A DNA stretch of 64,000 bases from Salvator merianae (taxonomy: Eukaryota; Chordata; Lepidosauria; Squamata; Teiidae). The notes beneath the pieces were generated by a model. That model had not been told where the DNA came from and did not search any database. It saw only the letters and a list, made by a program, of their open reading frames with translations. This document shows, piece by piece, positions 21,981-32,063 of the stretch (positions are counted from its first letter, which is position 1; every line of letters starts with the position of its first letter). Both the position numbers and the translations under genes were made by a program. The stretch covers positions 75,039,838 through 75,103,837 of the forward strand of contig QVOM02000042.1 of assembly GCA_003586115.2 (NCBI GenBank), read 5' to 3'.

Positions 21981-22754
21981 ACTTGCATTCAAATACTCTA
22001 TTCTGCTCACATCCACATTACTGCCTCCAGAAAGCTTTGCACTATTGAGAATTAGCCTTCTGATATTATTGAATGATAATGAAAACACACACACAGCAAG
22101 GGGTGTCTTATATTGTTTTGGAGTTTGCCTGTACATACACATTCATATGCATGGACACAGATAAGAGTCAGCATGAGGGATATTATTTTATCAAGGCAGG
22201 GAAATAGCTACTCTTTGAATAGATTAAATCGCACAATGCTTTTGTGGAAAATGAGAATTATAATCTTAATTATGATTACTCTCGTGTTAGGCTGAAGTTC
22301 CAGCACACCATCAAAGCTGTGGCTCATTTACTAGAAGTGATTTTACAACATATTCTGAACACTATGGTTAACTATTAAAAAATTAAATAGAAAAAAGGGT
22401 GTCTGACCAGTTGAATTTCAGAAGCTCATGAGGTTGAGTAACCCTGCTAGCAATATTTTGCTGCAGTAAACAAGCAAATCTAGTAACATGTTCATGGATG
22501 TTGCTGACTTAATCTCCGAATAGGTTGGTTTTCAGTAGACAATTTTCTCTGTAAAGTTTAATAAAGGTGAATTACATTCACACTGTTTATTTTGTAGCAA
22601 CCAGAGCCTTCTAAACAGGAATAGTCAAGAGTTACCTAGCAGTAGCATTTTGCCAGGTTGCTATAAAGGAAGACAACTGCTGTTGACTTCTGGTAGTCTG
22701 CGTAAAAATAAGAGACTGTTGATCCTATCCCAAGTGTTTTGTTTACCAGTTTTA
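21981..22754. other. unannotated sequence
   Basis: A short (CA)n lies at 22085-22099. Nothing else was recognised. Confidence 0.45.
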
Positions 22755-22996
22755 GCCAGTGCTCACATGCAGTTAAAAAAAAAATCTTGAAGGTGGCTCA
22801 GAAATGGTTCAGAGGTGGTACTGTCATGCATCAGTGTGCCCAAGGTGTTTATCCCACCTCTAATGCACATTAAAGGCCAGAAAAAGCACCTCCAAAATGC
22901 ATTAGAGGTGGACTGGAGATGAGAACAGCAGTGCTGCACACTACAATCTCCAAACCACTTCAAGGCTACTTTTTTTTTCTGTCTATGAATGCAGCC
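22755..22996. mobile_element. family F MITE
   Basis: The right end is TCTATGAATGCAGCC. The interior contains CACCTCTAATGCA (about 22855) facing TGCATTAGAGGTG (about 22897-22909) and a GTGGCTCAGAAATGGTTC against AACCACTTCAAGG arrangement. The left terminus is degraded, so the start is approximate. Confidence 0.5.
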
Positions 22997-23078
22997 TCAA
23001 TCTACTTCATTTCTAATTTTCCACTTACTCTGATGCGGTAATGCAGCTTAGACAGCCTTGGTAGCACAGAGAGACTAT

Positions 23079-23717
23079 GGGCCTTTTCGCACTGAGCTCG
23101 GTAGACCGTTCCCAGTAGTCGGCTTCGAACCGGAGAGGTTGGGGAATGCTCAGTGCCATTCGCACTCCCGGCCAGCGGAACGGACCTGAAGCCGACCAGC
23201 AGAGGGAACAGTGTGAACGGTAGCCGCTAGTTCCGTACCCGCTTCGAACCCGCTTCGAACCCACTTCGCACCTTCGCACCCGCTCTGCACCCGCTTCGCA
23301 CCTTCGCACCCACTTCGCACCCAGAGGGCTGGTTACGAAGCCGGCTTCGTACCGGCAGCTCGGTTACTCAGGCAAAAGGGCTATCCCGGGTACGAAGTTT
23401 CGTACCGGGTTACAAAGCAGCGGAGCGGGGTACGGAAACTTCGCACCCCGGATGTGAAGCCGCGGAGCGCGCATGCGTAGCCGCGCCAGCCACGCCCGAT
23501 GCCAAGGCAAACAGTGCGAAAGCACCATGCCCGATCTTTGCTCCATCGCGCAGGTCGGGATGAAGACACCTTTTTTGTCGTCTTGCCTTATCCAGCTTCG
23601 GGTTCGAATCGGGTACAGAGCGGTCAGGATCGGGTGAGGCGCGCGCCCGCGGCAGTGCGAAAGCTCCGTTCCAGCGAGCGGACTGGAACAGTCTACCGCT
23701 ACAGTGCGAAAAGGCCC
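23079..23717 (+). mobile_element. family A MITE, copy 2, CpG-rich with internal tandem repeat
   Basis: The ends are GGGCCTTTTCGCACTGAG and CTACAGTGCGAAAAGGCCC; the direct flanks are TAT (23076-23078) and TAT (23718-23720). The right part is homologous to 3488-4065. An 11-bp-like array (CGCTTCGCACC and variants such as CGCTTCGAACC) occupies about 23238-23325. CpG density is far above the surroundings, so this copy is probably younger or recently protected from methylation decay. It is non-coding. Confidence 0.85.
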
Positions 23718-24208
23718 TATCTGTCCATGATTGTGCATAGAAATCAATACAACTCAGCAGTTTGGTTTGCCATGCAGGAACACTAATAGGCAGATTTGAA
23801 ACAATTAAGGAGAGATTTCCCTGCTGCTCCTTCACAAAGATGTCACTTTTTAAACTTGACAATTGATTAAGTTTATTGCACTAATAACTCCAGATTCATT
23901 AGTCCCTGGAACCATATTGAATCACAGTGATTCCCAACCTGAGCTAAGCATACCCCCTGAGGGTATAAACCAGGACATTTAGTGTATGTGAAAAAGAAAA
24001 AAAATGGAATAATGGTGGGAAAAGGCATTTACAATTACAATATAGAAATTCGATATAACAGCAACTACTGTGAAGGGTACAATTTATGGAAATGGACTGC
24101 CAAGGGGTACACAAGTGATATAATGTTGGGGATCACTAGTTTAGGAGATTCCTGTACTGAGCAAGAGACTGGGCTGGATGTTTAGGAACTCATGGATGAG
24201 GACTCTAA
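23718..24208. other. unannotated AT-rich sequence
   Basis: Nothing was recognised. Confidence 0.45.
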
Positions 24209-24686
24209 GGACCTTTCTGAATTCACTTCTTGGTGGTCTGAACCAGAGGGTTTGGACCAGTCAGACCCACTGGTGAGGACCACAGAAAAGCATGGTCCAG
24301 ACCAGACCCTGTCCTGGCCCCAAAGCTTGTGTGAGCTTCAGGACTGGCCCCTGAGGGCTCTGAAGGGCTAGGAACACATTCCCAGCCTTGGAGCCACCGA
24401 CTGACCCATTTCAGCAGGGCATGTTGGTGTGCAGCTGAAATGAATCCCCTGGTATGTCTTCTGCAGGCCTCCATGGTCTGGGCCAGAGTCTTCTAATCTG
24501 CCGATAGATCTACCAATAATCCAAATCAGGGCCTTCCTGATCAGAATTACACTCTGTCTAGCATGGATGGAACATACCAGTGGAGGACAGGGCCTCACAG
24601 ATCTGCACTAAAACGTGAACCAATGAGGTCCAGAAGTGGATTTCACAGCTCCTTACTATGGTATAAACATGAGTGCAGAAAGGGTG
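24209..24686. mobile_element. long family C-type element
   Basis: The left end GGACCTTTCTGAATTCAC and the right end GAGTGCAGAAAGG are inverted. The interior shows facing blocks (GGTCTGAACCAGAGG, CAGACCCACTGGTGAGG). The right border is uncertain because a family F element begins about 3 bp later. Confidence 0.55.
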
Positions 24687-24688
24687 AA

Positions 24689-24884
24689 ACCTGCATTTGG
24701 ATATAGTAAAAAAATGCACCTCTGAATTGGCTCTGAGATGGTTGACAGATGGGATCATTCACACACTAGTCTGCCCATCTCCCTCTCATGAACAATCCAG
24801 GCTAAAAAAAGATGGATTAGGGATGGGATGAGATACTTTTGGTACTTTTGAGATGCTTTTGGAGGGCTATATGTGAATGCAGCC
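24689..24884. mobile_element. family F MITE
   Basis: The left end is ACCTGCATTTGGATATAG; the right end is CTATATGTGAATGCAGCC. The flanks GAA and TAA differ at one base. Internal facing blocks include GGGATCATTCACAC and CCATCTCCCTCTCATG. It abuts the preceding family C element. Confidence 0.6.
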
Positions 24885-26309
24885 TAAATATAATCAAACA
24901 AGGGAACATATATTTGCATGCACAGCGCCTTGCAGATCACTAATTATCAAATTATGTTCCCTTGGGTGGGATATAAGGACTTTGGCAGGCAAAATCAATT
25001 CCAAATATCAAATTAGGTTGAAAAAGAGTTAAATCCACTTCAATCGAAAGTGTAGGGAATCTGATTTTGATCAAACTGCCACATTTTAAGTCTTTCTGCT
25101 TATGGCCAGTCTGAGAATGAAAAGCACAAGCTTTCAGTCTACCTGGGCACATCCAAAGCCTCTTTATGCAGAATTCTTTCTGCCGTTCTGACACACGTAC
25201 CCATCAACACTGGAAGGTGGAGGGAGCTAAGGACTGCACTCTAAAGCAATAAATAGTTTTTTTTCAAAAAAAGAGAGACAGAGACAGAAGCTAAAAGCTC
25301 ATTAGAACAGAACCATCTCTGGGAACAGGCTGTGTTGGGACCATGGGACCCTTCTGATGAAGTTATTCCAAAATAAAAGTCAGTATTTGTTAGGGATCCA
25401 CTAAACCTCTCAGGACTTTCAGAATCATAAAGGAATGAAGTCGAAGAACAAAAGACACAGGCTGATTGTCTGGGAGGAATAAGTTCTTAAGCCAGTGACA
25501 GTTTCTCATCAGAACTGTAGGCTCAAATTTACTGTAATGAACAAATCACATTGATGGTTCACAAAAGAGTTTTCACAGATCAGTGTCACAGCAGAACAAG
25601 AGAACTGTGGTGGTTGTGGAGGAGTGAAACTACTATAGGCTCTCACTGCAGGGAATATCCAATGAAAGGCATCTTTAGGTGTTAGCCCGTGTGGGCACAT
25701 CATTAATGCAAGTTCAAAGGGCAAAGGAAAATGTATGTTCATTGATTATCAAAGAAACTGAATGAAGAAGGAAAAGGAGAATATAAAAATATAAAATACT
25801 TGAGTATTTTGAAAGAATGAGGCCTAAAATTCTCAATTATGTTCATATTGTTGTTCTGTCCACAATTGTTCTATACGTACAAGCTCAATAAGGTCAAAAA
25901 TTCATAGATCCAGTTCTGCAATAGTGTAACAGCTGACTGTTTTGGGAAGGAAAAAGGAGGTGTGATTGGGTATGTTACAAAAATCTGAGGAAAACTTAAT
26001 TTGATTGGCTGCTATAATCATTTAGGAGGGAAAATTGTATATATATGCAGGACTGGAAACAACCTAAGAGCGGAGTGGATAGAAAGCAGATGAAAGAAGG
26101 GAGAAGAAGAGAGAGAGCAGAATAACAATGTAAGGATGTAAACCTGAGAGACTGGATGAAATCAGAAGAGCTGAAAATGCTGAACTACAATCTCTGGATG
26201 GGCAGAAGCCTCTGTAGAGCACTGAAGGAGCAAGCTAGAAAAGAAGAAAGTGGGAAGATTTTGGAGAAAGCTGTTCCAATTTTTCCAAGAATTTGGACTA
26301 CGAGCCTGG
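24885..26309. other. unannotated sequence
   Basis: A TGTATATATATGCAGG stretch near 26035 resembles a TATA box, but no gene or LTR partner supports it. No repeat family was recognised. Confidence 0.45.
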
Positions 26310-26712
26310 GGTTGCATCTACACATGGCCTAAGGCATGCCTAGTGATAGCCCAAGGGGTGTGACATCCACACCCCAATGGTGCCCCTGGGCACACAGCAC
26401 TCCTCTGAGGCTACTTGAGGGCCAGCAGAGGAGGAAAAGGGGCTCTGAGGGCACTGGTCACTCTCAGGTGTTCATGCTTCACTTCAAGCAACCTACCTGG
26501 CCACTGTTCCAACAAGAAGTCTTTTTTGTAACACCAAAGGTGTATGTCTTCTGGGGCAGCTTTCAGCATGAAAAAGTAGCCTGTTCTTTTATTCCCCAAC
26601 TTCAAAGACAGCAAGAGGGTGGGACTTGTGGCATGCAGATACCACCTCTGGTATGGGAACAAGCAGTCCTTCCCTTAAGGCACCGTGATCCCCCCCTTGA
26701 GGGGATGCAGCC
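26310..26712. mobile_element. family F-type DNA element with TGG target duplication
   Basis: The left end is GGTTGCATCTACACATGGCC; the right end is GGGGATGCAGCC. The direct flanks are TGG (26307-26309) and TGG (26713-26715). The 142-codon plus-strand frame inside (26336-26764) runs out of the element and has no known domain, so it is treated as chance. Confidence 0.6.
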
Positions 26713-27031
26713 TGGAATGTACCAAGATTGTTCACTTTTGTTTTTGTCCTCTACTAACTCTTAAGGTGTTTTGCCATGTGATTTGTCATTGGATTGAAAC
26801 AGAAGAGCAGAAGCGCCATGACCTAGTGGGTAGAGCCAGGTAAAAAAGTCTTTCTGGTGGCTCCAAGTTGGTGACACCAAGGACCCCCTGAGTAGTCCTG
26901 TCACAAGTATTGATTCATTCAAATTTTGGTCTATTTAGAGCTGGTATTCCTCTGACTTCAAAAAAAGCTGCACTGAGACTGGAACTATTTCTGGAGAAGG
27001 GAGCAGAAGGAAAAGAACAAAAAGAGTTGAA
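26713..27031. other. unannotated sequence with possible SINE scrap
   Basis: GACCTAGTGGGTAGAGCC near 26820 resembles a tRNA A-box, but no B-box follows. No other feature was seen. Confidence 0.35.
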
Positions 27032-27611
27032 GGGCCTGTTCGCACTTCCGAGGCAGACAGTTCTTGGCCCCTGGCAAGAATGGAGCATTCGCACTCGCAC
27101 GTGCACACGTCATTCTCAATTCTCACCGAGGCTCGCCTGATACATACCTGAAGCTGGGGAAGGCTAGACAAGTAATTTGCTGTCTTGATTGTGACCTGCG
27201 AGATCAAGTGCAGATTGGGGAAGTTGCTTTTGCACTGCTTCCTGGCTGAAATGGCAGCGGGGAGGGACTGGGGTGGCCACACAGGCACGGTCCGCTGCTT
27301 CGCAACCCGGTTTGCCCTTTGGGCTTTGCACCCTGGCTGCCATTTCAAAGACAGCTCTGAAAGGAGCTGCTCTGAGTCTGAAGCAGTAGCTCTATGTTTC
27401 AGATTACTAGCTCTATCTTCGCATCCGTGCCTCTATGATTCGTTACCTCACTTCCTGCCTAGCGGATTCCCATCCGCACTGCTCCCTCTGCTGGTCAGCT
27501 TGGAGTCATTTCCCTGGCTGGCAAGTGCGTATAGCATTCAACAGACTCCATCTTCACTGGCCTGAAGCCTGCTAATTAGAACGTTCTCCTCTGGTAAGTG
27601 CGAAAATACCC
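27032..27611 (-). mobile_element. family A MITE, copy 3 (inverted relative to copy 1)
   Basis: The ends are GGGCCTGTTCGCACTTCC and GGTAAGTGCGAAAATACCC. The flanks GAA (27029-27031) and AAA (27612-27614) differ at one base. The whole length matches the reverse complement of 3488-4065, including GCCAGCCAGGGAAA..., TGCTAATTAGAACGTTCT and AGGTATGTATCAGGCGAG counterparts. It is non-coding. Confidence 0.8.
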
Positions 27612-27750
27612 AAAGTGTCATTTTGCATTCCGTTCACCTCTAAGTATTTTCCAGGAACAAGTATCAAGGACTTCTACTCCTCTTCCCCAGTAAATCTGGC
27701 CCTCTGGCTTTGATTGGAAACATGAGAGGGGGCAAAAGGAGTGAGATAGT

Positions 27751-28469
27751 GGGCCTGTTCGCACTGTCCACGCTAATTAGCCCAGTCTAGCGAGGAACAG
27801 ACCCCATCGTGCAGACACCGTCTGCACGATGGTGCCTGAAAGCAGACCCCAAGCCGGATAATGGCGTTTGCCAGTGCGAACGCCATCATCCGGTCTGATG
27901 CTCGCCACGCAGCGGCCAGCGTCAGCTGCTGCCATGGCAACCGGGAGGCCCGCGCGGTGATGACATCATCACGGCACGCCGCGCTGGCCTCCCGGTCGCC
28001 TTGCCAGTAGCCTGACGTTTTGCAGGCCGCTGCCACGGCGACCGGCATTCACACCCGCGATCAGGCACCAGAACGTCGGACGAGGCGCAGCGCCACCTTG
28101 TCCAGCGTCCCTGGCCCGATTGCGGCGGCGTGGGGTCCATTGGGGGCCCATTCGGGCCTGTGCGAAGCGCTGGACTCCATTGCCCAGCATGCATTGCATG
28201 ATCACATGATCACGCAATGCATGCTGGGCGGGCCGAGCGCCCAGAAGATGGCCGCCGCCATGGACAGAAAGGTAGGTGCGAATGAATCCTCACCTGAAGC
28301 TCACTTTGAGCTTCAGGTGAGGATTCAGACAGCTACTTTCCTGTCTGGCGCTAGTAGCGATCGGCAGCGGATCAAGTCCGCTGCCGGTCGCTACGAGCGT
28401 CCACGTGTGCGAAAGCACTTCACTAGTGGGCATTCCTGACGCTCACTACTGTGAAGTGCAAAAAGGCCC
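27751..28469 (+). mobile_element. family B hairpin-string MITE, longest copy
   Basis: The ends are GGGCCTGTTCGCACTGTCC and AGTGCAAAAAGGCCC; the flanks AGT and ATT differ at one base. About nine hairpins follow in series. They lie at 27771-27792, 27801-27834, 27854-27893 (15-bp arms, one mismatch) and a large foldback at 27897-28050. Then come 28182-28229 (16-bp perfect inner arms), 28284-28326 (19-bp perfect arms, 5-base loop), 28326-28347, 28350-28398 (22-bp arms, two mismatches) and 28415-28459. The element is CpG-rich, shares most hairpins with 4107-4619, and has no coding capacity. Confidence 0.85.
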
Positions 28470-28531
28470 ATTGTTGAGAGCTGTTTTGATATATTCCACT
28501 TGAACCTTGATTTGCTACTGGCCTCAGCAGA

Positions 28532-28606
28532 TAAGAACATAAGAACATAAGAAATGCCCCACTGTATCAATCCATGGCCAATCTAGTCCAGCAGTCTATT
28601 CTCACA
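28532..28606 (+). repeat. CR1-like repeat unit, first part
   Basis: It begins with repeated AAGAACATAAG, followed by CCATGGCCAATCTAGTCCAGCA and TATTCTCACA. This is the opening of the same sauropsid unit found at 34512 and 44075. It is interrupted at 28607 by a MITE and continues at 28995. Confidence 0.65.
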
Positions 28607-28994
28607 GGCCATTCCCACATAGCCTGTGTTACCCTATGCTGTGCTGGACTGAATTTGAGTGATCAGTAAGATTGACTGGGTAGAAGTTGCTGGCTGAGGG
28701 TGTTTGAGAACTGCTTCCGGGTGCTTAACAAAATGGTATCAGGCTCCTCAGGCCTGGTAAACTGAATCAGGTGCCTGTGTGCCAACTGCACATGAACATC
28801 TGATTCGGTATACCATCGGGAAGTGCAGGGATGCTTACAAGTAGTTCACTGTTGGCACTGGCTACTGTTTTCAAGCCATAGTGGATACATTGTTCTCGCG
28901 CAGATATGACTTCCCAGTAGACTCATCCTCAATGCAGATGAGGTATTCCAGTGGAGCTGCTGGGCTAGTCTATTGGCCTAGTGGGGACACAACC
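28607..28994. mobile_element. MITE inserted in a CR1-like unit, ACA target duplication
   Basis: The left end is GGCCATTCCCACATAG; the right end is GTGGGGACACAACC. The direct flanks are ACA (28604-28606) and ACA (28995-28997). Removing the insert and one ACA leaves a junction of TCTCACAGTGGTCAACC, matching the normal order of the CR1-like unit. It is 388 bp and non-coding. Confidence 0.7.
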
Positions 28995-29100
28995 ACAGTG
29001 GTCAACCAGCTGCACAGGGATGCCCATGAGCAGGACAGAAGCACACAGTTTACTCTCCTTGCAGTCTCCTGGCCTTTGGAGGCATGCCATCTTCTATGCA
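28995..29100 (+). repeat. CR1-like repeat unit, second part
   Basis: It continues from 28606 with CAGTGGTCAACCAGCTGCAC, ATGCCCATGAGCAGGACAG and GCATGCCATC, the next blocks of the unit. Confidence 0.6.
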
Positions 29101-30379
29101 CTCAGGGTTAAAAGCTATTGACAGCCTTGACTCTCACAAATTGCTTCAAAAATCTTTTGAAACATCCAAGCTGGTAACGAGCATTACATATCATTGTAGC
29201 AAATTCAAAAGTCTAACAACCAGTTGGATTAAGAAAATATATATTTTGAAAGTTTTGCTCCTAAGAAAATTAATGACATACTCTTTTTCATGCAGTGTAC
29301 TTTGCATGCAAAAATCTGCAGGTCTGGCAACTGCACTTTGGGCGGGGAGGGTTCTTTGGATGGTACTCTGATAAGATGGACATTGAAGGATGTTGAGGGA
29401 CCATATTTCATATTTCTGTTATCAGAGTGTGCAAGTTTTGAAGACTGCTGGAGGAGAGACAAATATGTGTAAGAAACTTTTTACCAGTGGGAGTTGTCAA
29501 AGCAAATACAATGAAGAGGTGACATGAAGGTGAACAGTTGGGTGTCAGTGGTGTGTATTAGGGGTAAATAGATAAACACAAAATTAGCCTTTGTGATTCT
29601 GCAAATGTATATCTCCTGGCAATGCCAATAAAGTTACTTCTATACTGAGAAGCTGACACATGTGTTCATTTGATAAGATGGAAAAGAGAATGAAGTAGAG
29701 ATGATGGTTTAAGTATAGACAGAAGAAGGTAATTTTTTTATTTTTTTTCCCCAAAAGTAAAGATGCACTTTCATACATTGCTGGCACAACCTGCATTGCT
29801 TTCAGTGGTGCTTATCCCTCAAGTAAGTGTTTTTCTGAATAGACCTTGGTACCGTGCACACAGCCTCAACTAGTGGTGGGATCATGGTAGGAGCAACATG
29901 GCAGGAGTGAGAGAGACTTTGACTGCAAATGTGTGAGACTGGAGTGCTGCTCCTTGGAGTATTTCCACCTGCACCTGTGAGGATTCCAGCAAGACCTGCT
30001 GTGATAGACCAAAAATATGCCATAAGACTGGCCATTCTGGTGTCCATCACAATGAATCTCCCTGGAATTTTCAACCTCAATTCTCCTCAGCCCTCCTGTA
30101 CATCCACATGTGGGCAAGGAAGCAACTTTCCCTGCAGGAGCAATGTCAGGGTAGTTTATTCTGGTTTACCTTTAAGCTGTTCCTATGGTAGGATGCTGGG
30201 CCTTGGAAGTCAAATACAGGTGGAGACATTTACCTGCCCCACTGCCAAGCTGACCAAAGGCCTGGCTCCCTGAATCTTACTTTGCAATCTTTCTCCTTAT
30301 CTGAAAGCATTACATTAAGAATTCTGGTTGTTTCAATAATGTCTTCCTGCTAACGTAAGTTCTGCAGGATCAATTTATG
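29101..30379. other. unannotated sequence; weak repeat similarity at 29850-30270
   Basis: TACATCCACATGTGGGCAAGG (near 30099) and TTACCTGCCCCACTGCCAAG (near 30230) weakly resemble the DNA that flanks the hAT element at 62997-63772. This may be another MITE family, but ends were not found. Nothing else was recognised. Confidence 0.3.
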
Positions 30380-31499
30380 TGTACAAATATTCATTTAGAA
30401 AACCCCTTATTGTTTGTTGGCATGGGCAAGGCATCCACTTGGGACCGAAGTAAATTGAAAGCAAAGGAAAAGTGCGGGGGTAGTGGGGTGGAGGCAAGGA
30501 GCCTTGACTTCATCTTGCCTTTTCCCTCCCTGTCTCCCTCCTTTTCCCTTTCTAAAATCTCCAAAGAACAGAACTCAGCATTCACTGTCTGCAAACATCC
30601 TGCTTTAGGGGATGCCTGGGTGGTTTTCTATGCATTTGTAAAAATCTTGACATGATGAAGTTACTGACTTGGATCAAATCCCCCAGATGGAAGGAGTAAA
30701 GTTCCCAGACATACACACAGTTTTGGTTATTACATTTTCTGGTAATCAAGAAAGAACAGAAACAGGGGAACAGAGTGGGTAGGAATGTGTGGGCAGTATG
30801 CATCTAGTTTATATTGACTTAGCTATTTGGTCCCTCTAGCACAGTATTGTCTATATAAGCAGGATTTATTAACTTTTTGGAGCTAATGGGCACATCTGGA
30901 ATCTGAAGGGCATTTTGTTGCCCCCCTTCTCCTTAATTGCTTTTTCTGGGCAGTGAGGGAGAAGGAGCTCAAATTCTTTGAGGACACCCATGAAATCTTC
31001 TTCGTTGTGCCCCCAAGTGCCTCATTGGCAACTTCTGTTCTACAGAGACTGGTAGAGTTTTTGCAGCCCAATTTGAATCTTCCAGGAATTAAACATACGG
31101 ACTTTTGCATGCCTAAAGCACATCACGTGAAAAAAAGAGTAACTTGCTTATTTTCTTCTGAGCAGAGTCTAAAGCAGCCTTTAACAAACAACGGGACGAG
31201 AGCAGAGAAGAAGGGCAGCCTGGAAATATTTAGAGGGCACCTGGTTGGCAAAGGATGCTCTAAAATAAAGGTTACATTGGGGTGCAACAGATCCATTAAG
31301 TGAACCTGGACTGCATGCTGTTGCAGACAGCAGCTTCTCCGCTAGACATCCTTCTGCATACTAGATTACAGACAGCATCATGTTGTCATTTTCTGGCTGA
31401 AAATTGTTCCACCAACGACATTAAAAAAAAGAACAAGAGAGGTTCACCGCACTTGCCTCGCACTGGCTTGCGTATAGCTCTAGAGGCACTCTCATACTA
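30380..31499. other. upstream region of the candidate gene, no feature identified
   Basis: No repeat was recognised. Several short frames show no known domain. Unlike most of the window, this kilobase upstream of the candidate exon is free of visible MITEs. Confidence 0.4.
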
Positions 31500-31984
31500 G
31501 CGTAGAAATTAGAAAACACTGCTGACGTGTTGGCTCAGAGTTACTGTGACAGAGACAGTGGGAATGTGGAAAATCTCTCACAGGCAGCAGCAATGCCCCT
31601 TTTGCTCTCTCCTCCTCCCCCTCCCCCTCCTCCTCCTCCTCCCCCTCCTCCTTCCACATACACATTATCTTTCCTGCTCCTGCTTCTTCCCTCTGTCTGG
31701 CACTAGAAAAGGTGCAGAGTGCTTGTGAAAAGAAAGGCGAGGACATCCCATGCCTACAGTCTCGCTCAGTCACTAGCTCTTAGATGCAATTGTTTACCAG
31801 CAGCAAACCTGGGAACGGGGATGTGTAATTTGGACAGATGTGCTTTCCTTTTGCGGTGGCAAGCTGCCTGGCTGGCTTACTACGGCTCGTATTAACCAGA
31901 AATTCACTCCATCATTTAGAGCCGACAGGGTGACTTCTTTCACAGCGTCTGGTGTCTGCTTAGACTCCCGATTGTGACTTGACC
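31500..31984 (+). promoter_or_regulatory. candidate promoter and 5' UTR of the gene starting at 31985
   Basis: This stretch precedes the candidate first exon. It contains a CTC/CCT pyrimidine tract (31610-31653) and has no visible MITE. No convincing TATA box was found close upstream, and the transcription start cannot be placed. The call depends entirely on the exon downstream. Confidence 0.35.
31610..31653. repeat. (CTC)n/(CCT)n polypyrimidine tract
   Basis: This is an imperfect pyrimidine triplet run in the presumed 5' flank or UTR. Such tracts are common near neuronal gene promoters, but no function is shown here. Confidence 0.8.
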
Positions 31985-32063
31985 ATGCTCACAGAGAGGA
32001 GTCTAGGATTACTATGTTCTGGTTTATACCTCTGGGCATCCTTGTTTCTGTCCTTTTTCAAAG
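31985..32063 (+). CDS. candidate first coding exon: signal peptide, possibly glycine receptor alpha subunit
   Basis: An ATG at 31985 has A at -3 (GACCATG) and opens 26 codons plus one base before a perfect donor AAG|GTAAGT at 32063/32064. The peptide starts MLTERSLGLLCSGLYLWASL and ends FLSFFK: a short polar N-terminus, then a hydrophobic core, as in a signal peptide. Glycine receptor alpha subunits begin with a similar SG-Y-W plus leucine-rich signal followed by Lys-Glu. Here the phase-1 junction after Lys would allow a following Glu codon. The resemblance is closest, by memory, to GLRA3, then GLRA1. The mature domains are not in view: I did not find exon 2, which should encode the conserved start of the ligand-binding domain. 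An ATG at 32013 in another frame also gives a hydrophobic peptide but has poorer context. The exon call is fair; the family call is tentative. Confidence 0.42.

Noticed and set aside
25900..26110. TATA-like TGTATATATATGCAGG suggesting an LTR or promoter
   Set aside because: No partner LTR, polyadenylation signal or coding exon nearby.
26815..26840. A-box-like GACCTAGTGGGTAGAGCC as a tRNA gene
   Set aside because: No B-box or cloverleaf follows; at most a SINE scrap.
32013..32063. Alternative start ATG at 32013 in another frame, also giving a hydrophobic leader
   Set aside because: Poorer start context and it lies downstream of the better ATG at 31985; kept only as an alternative.
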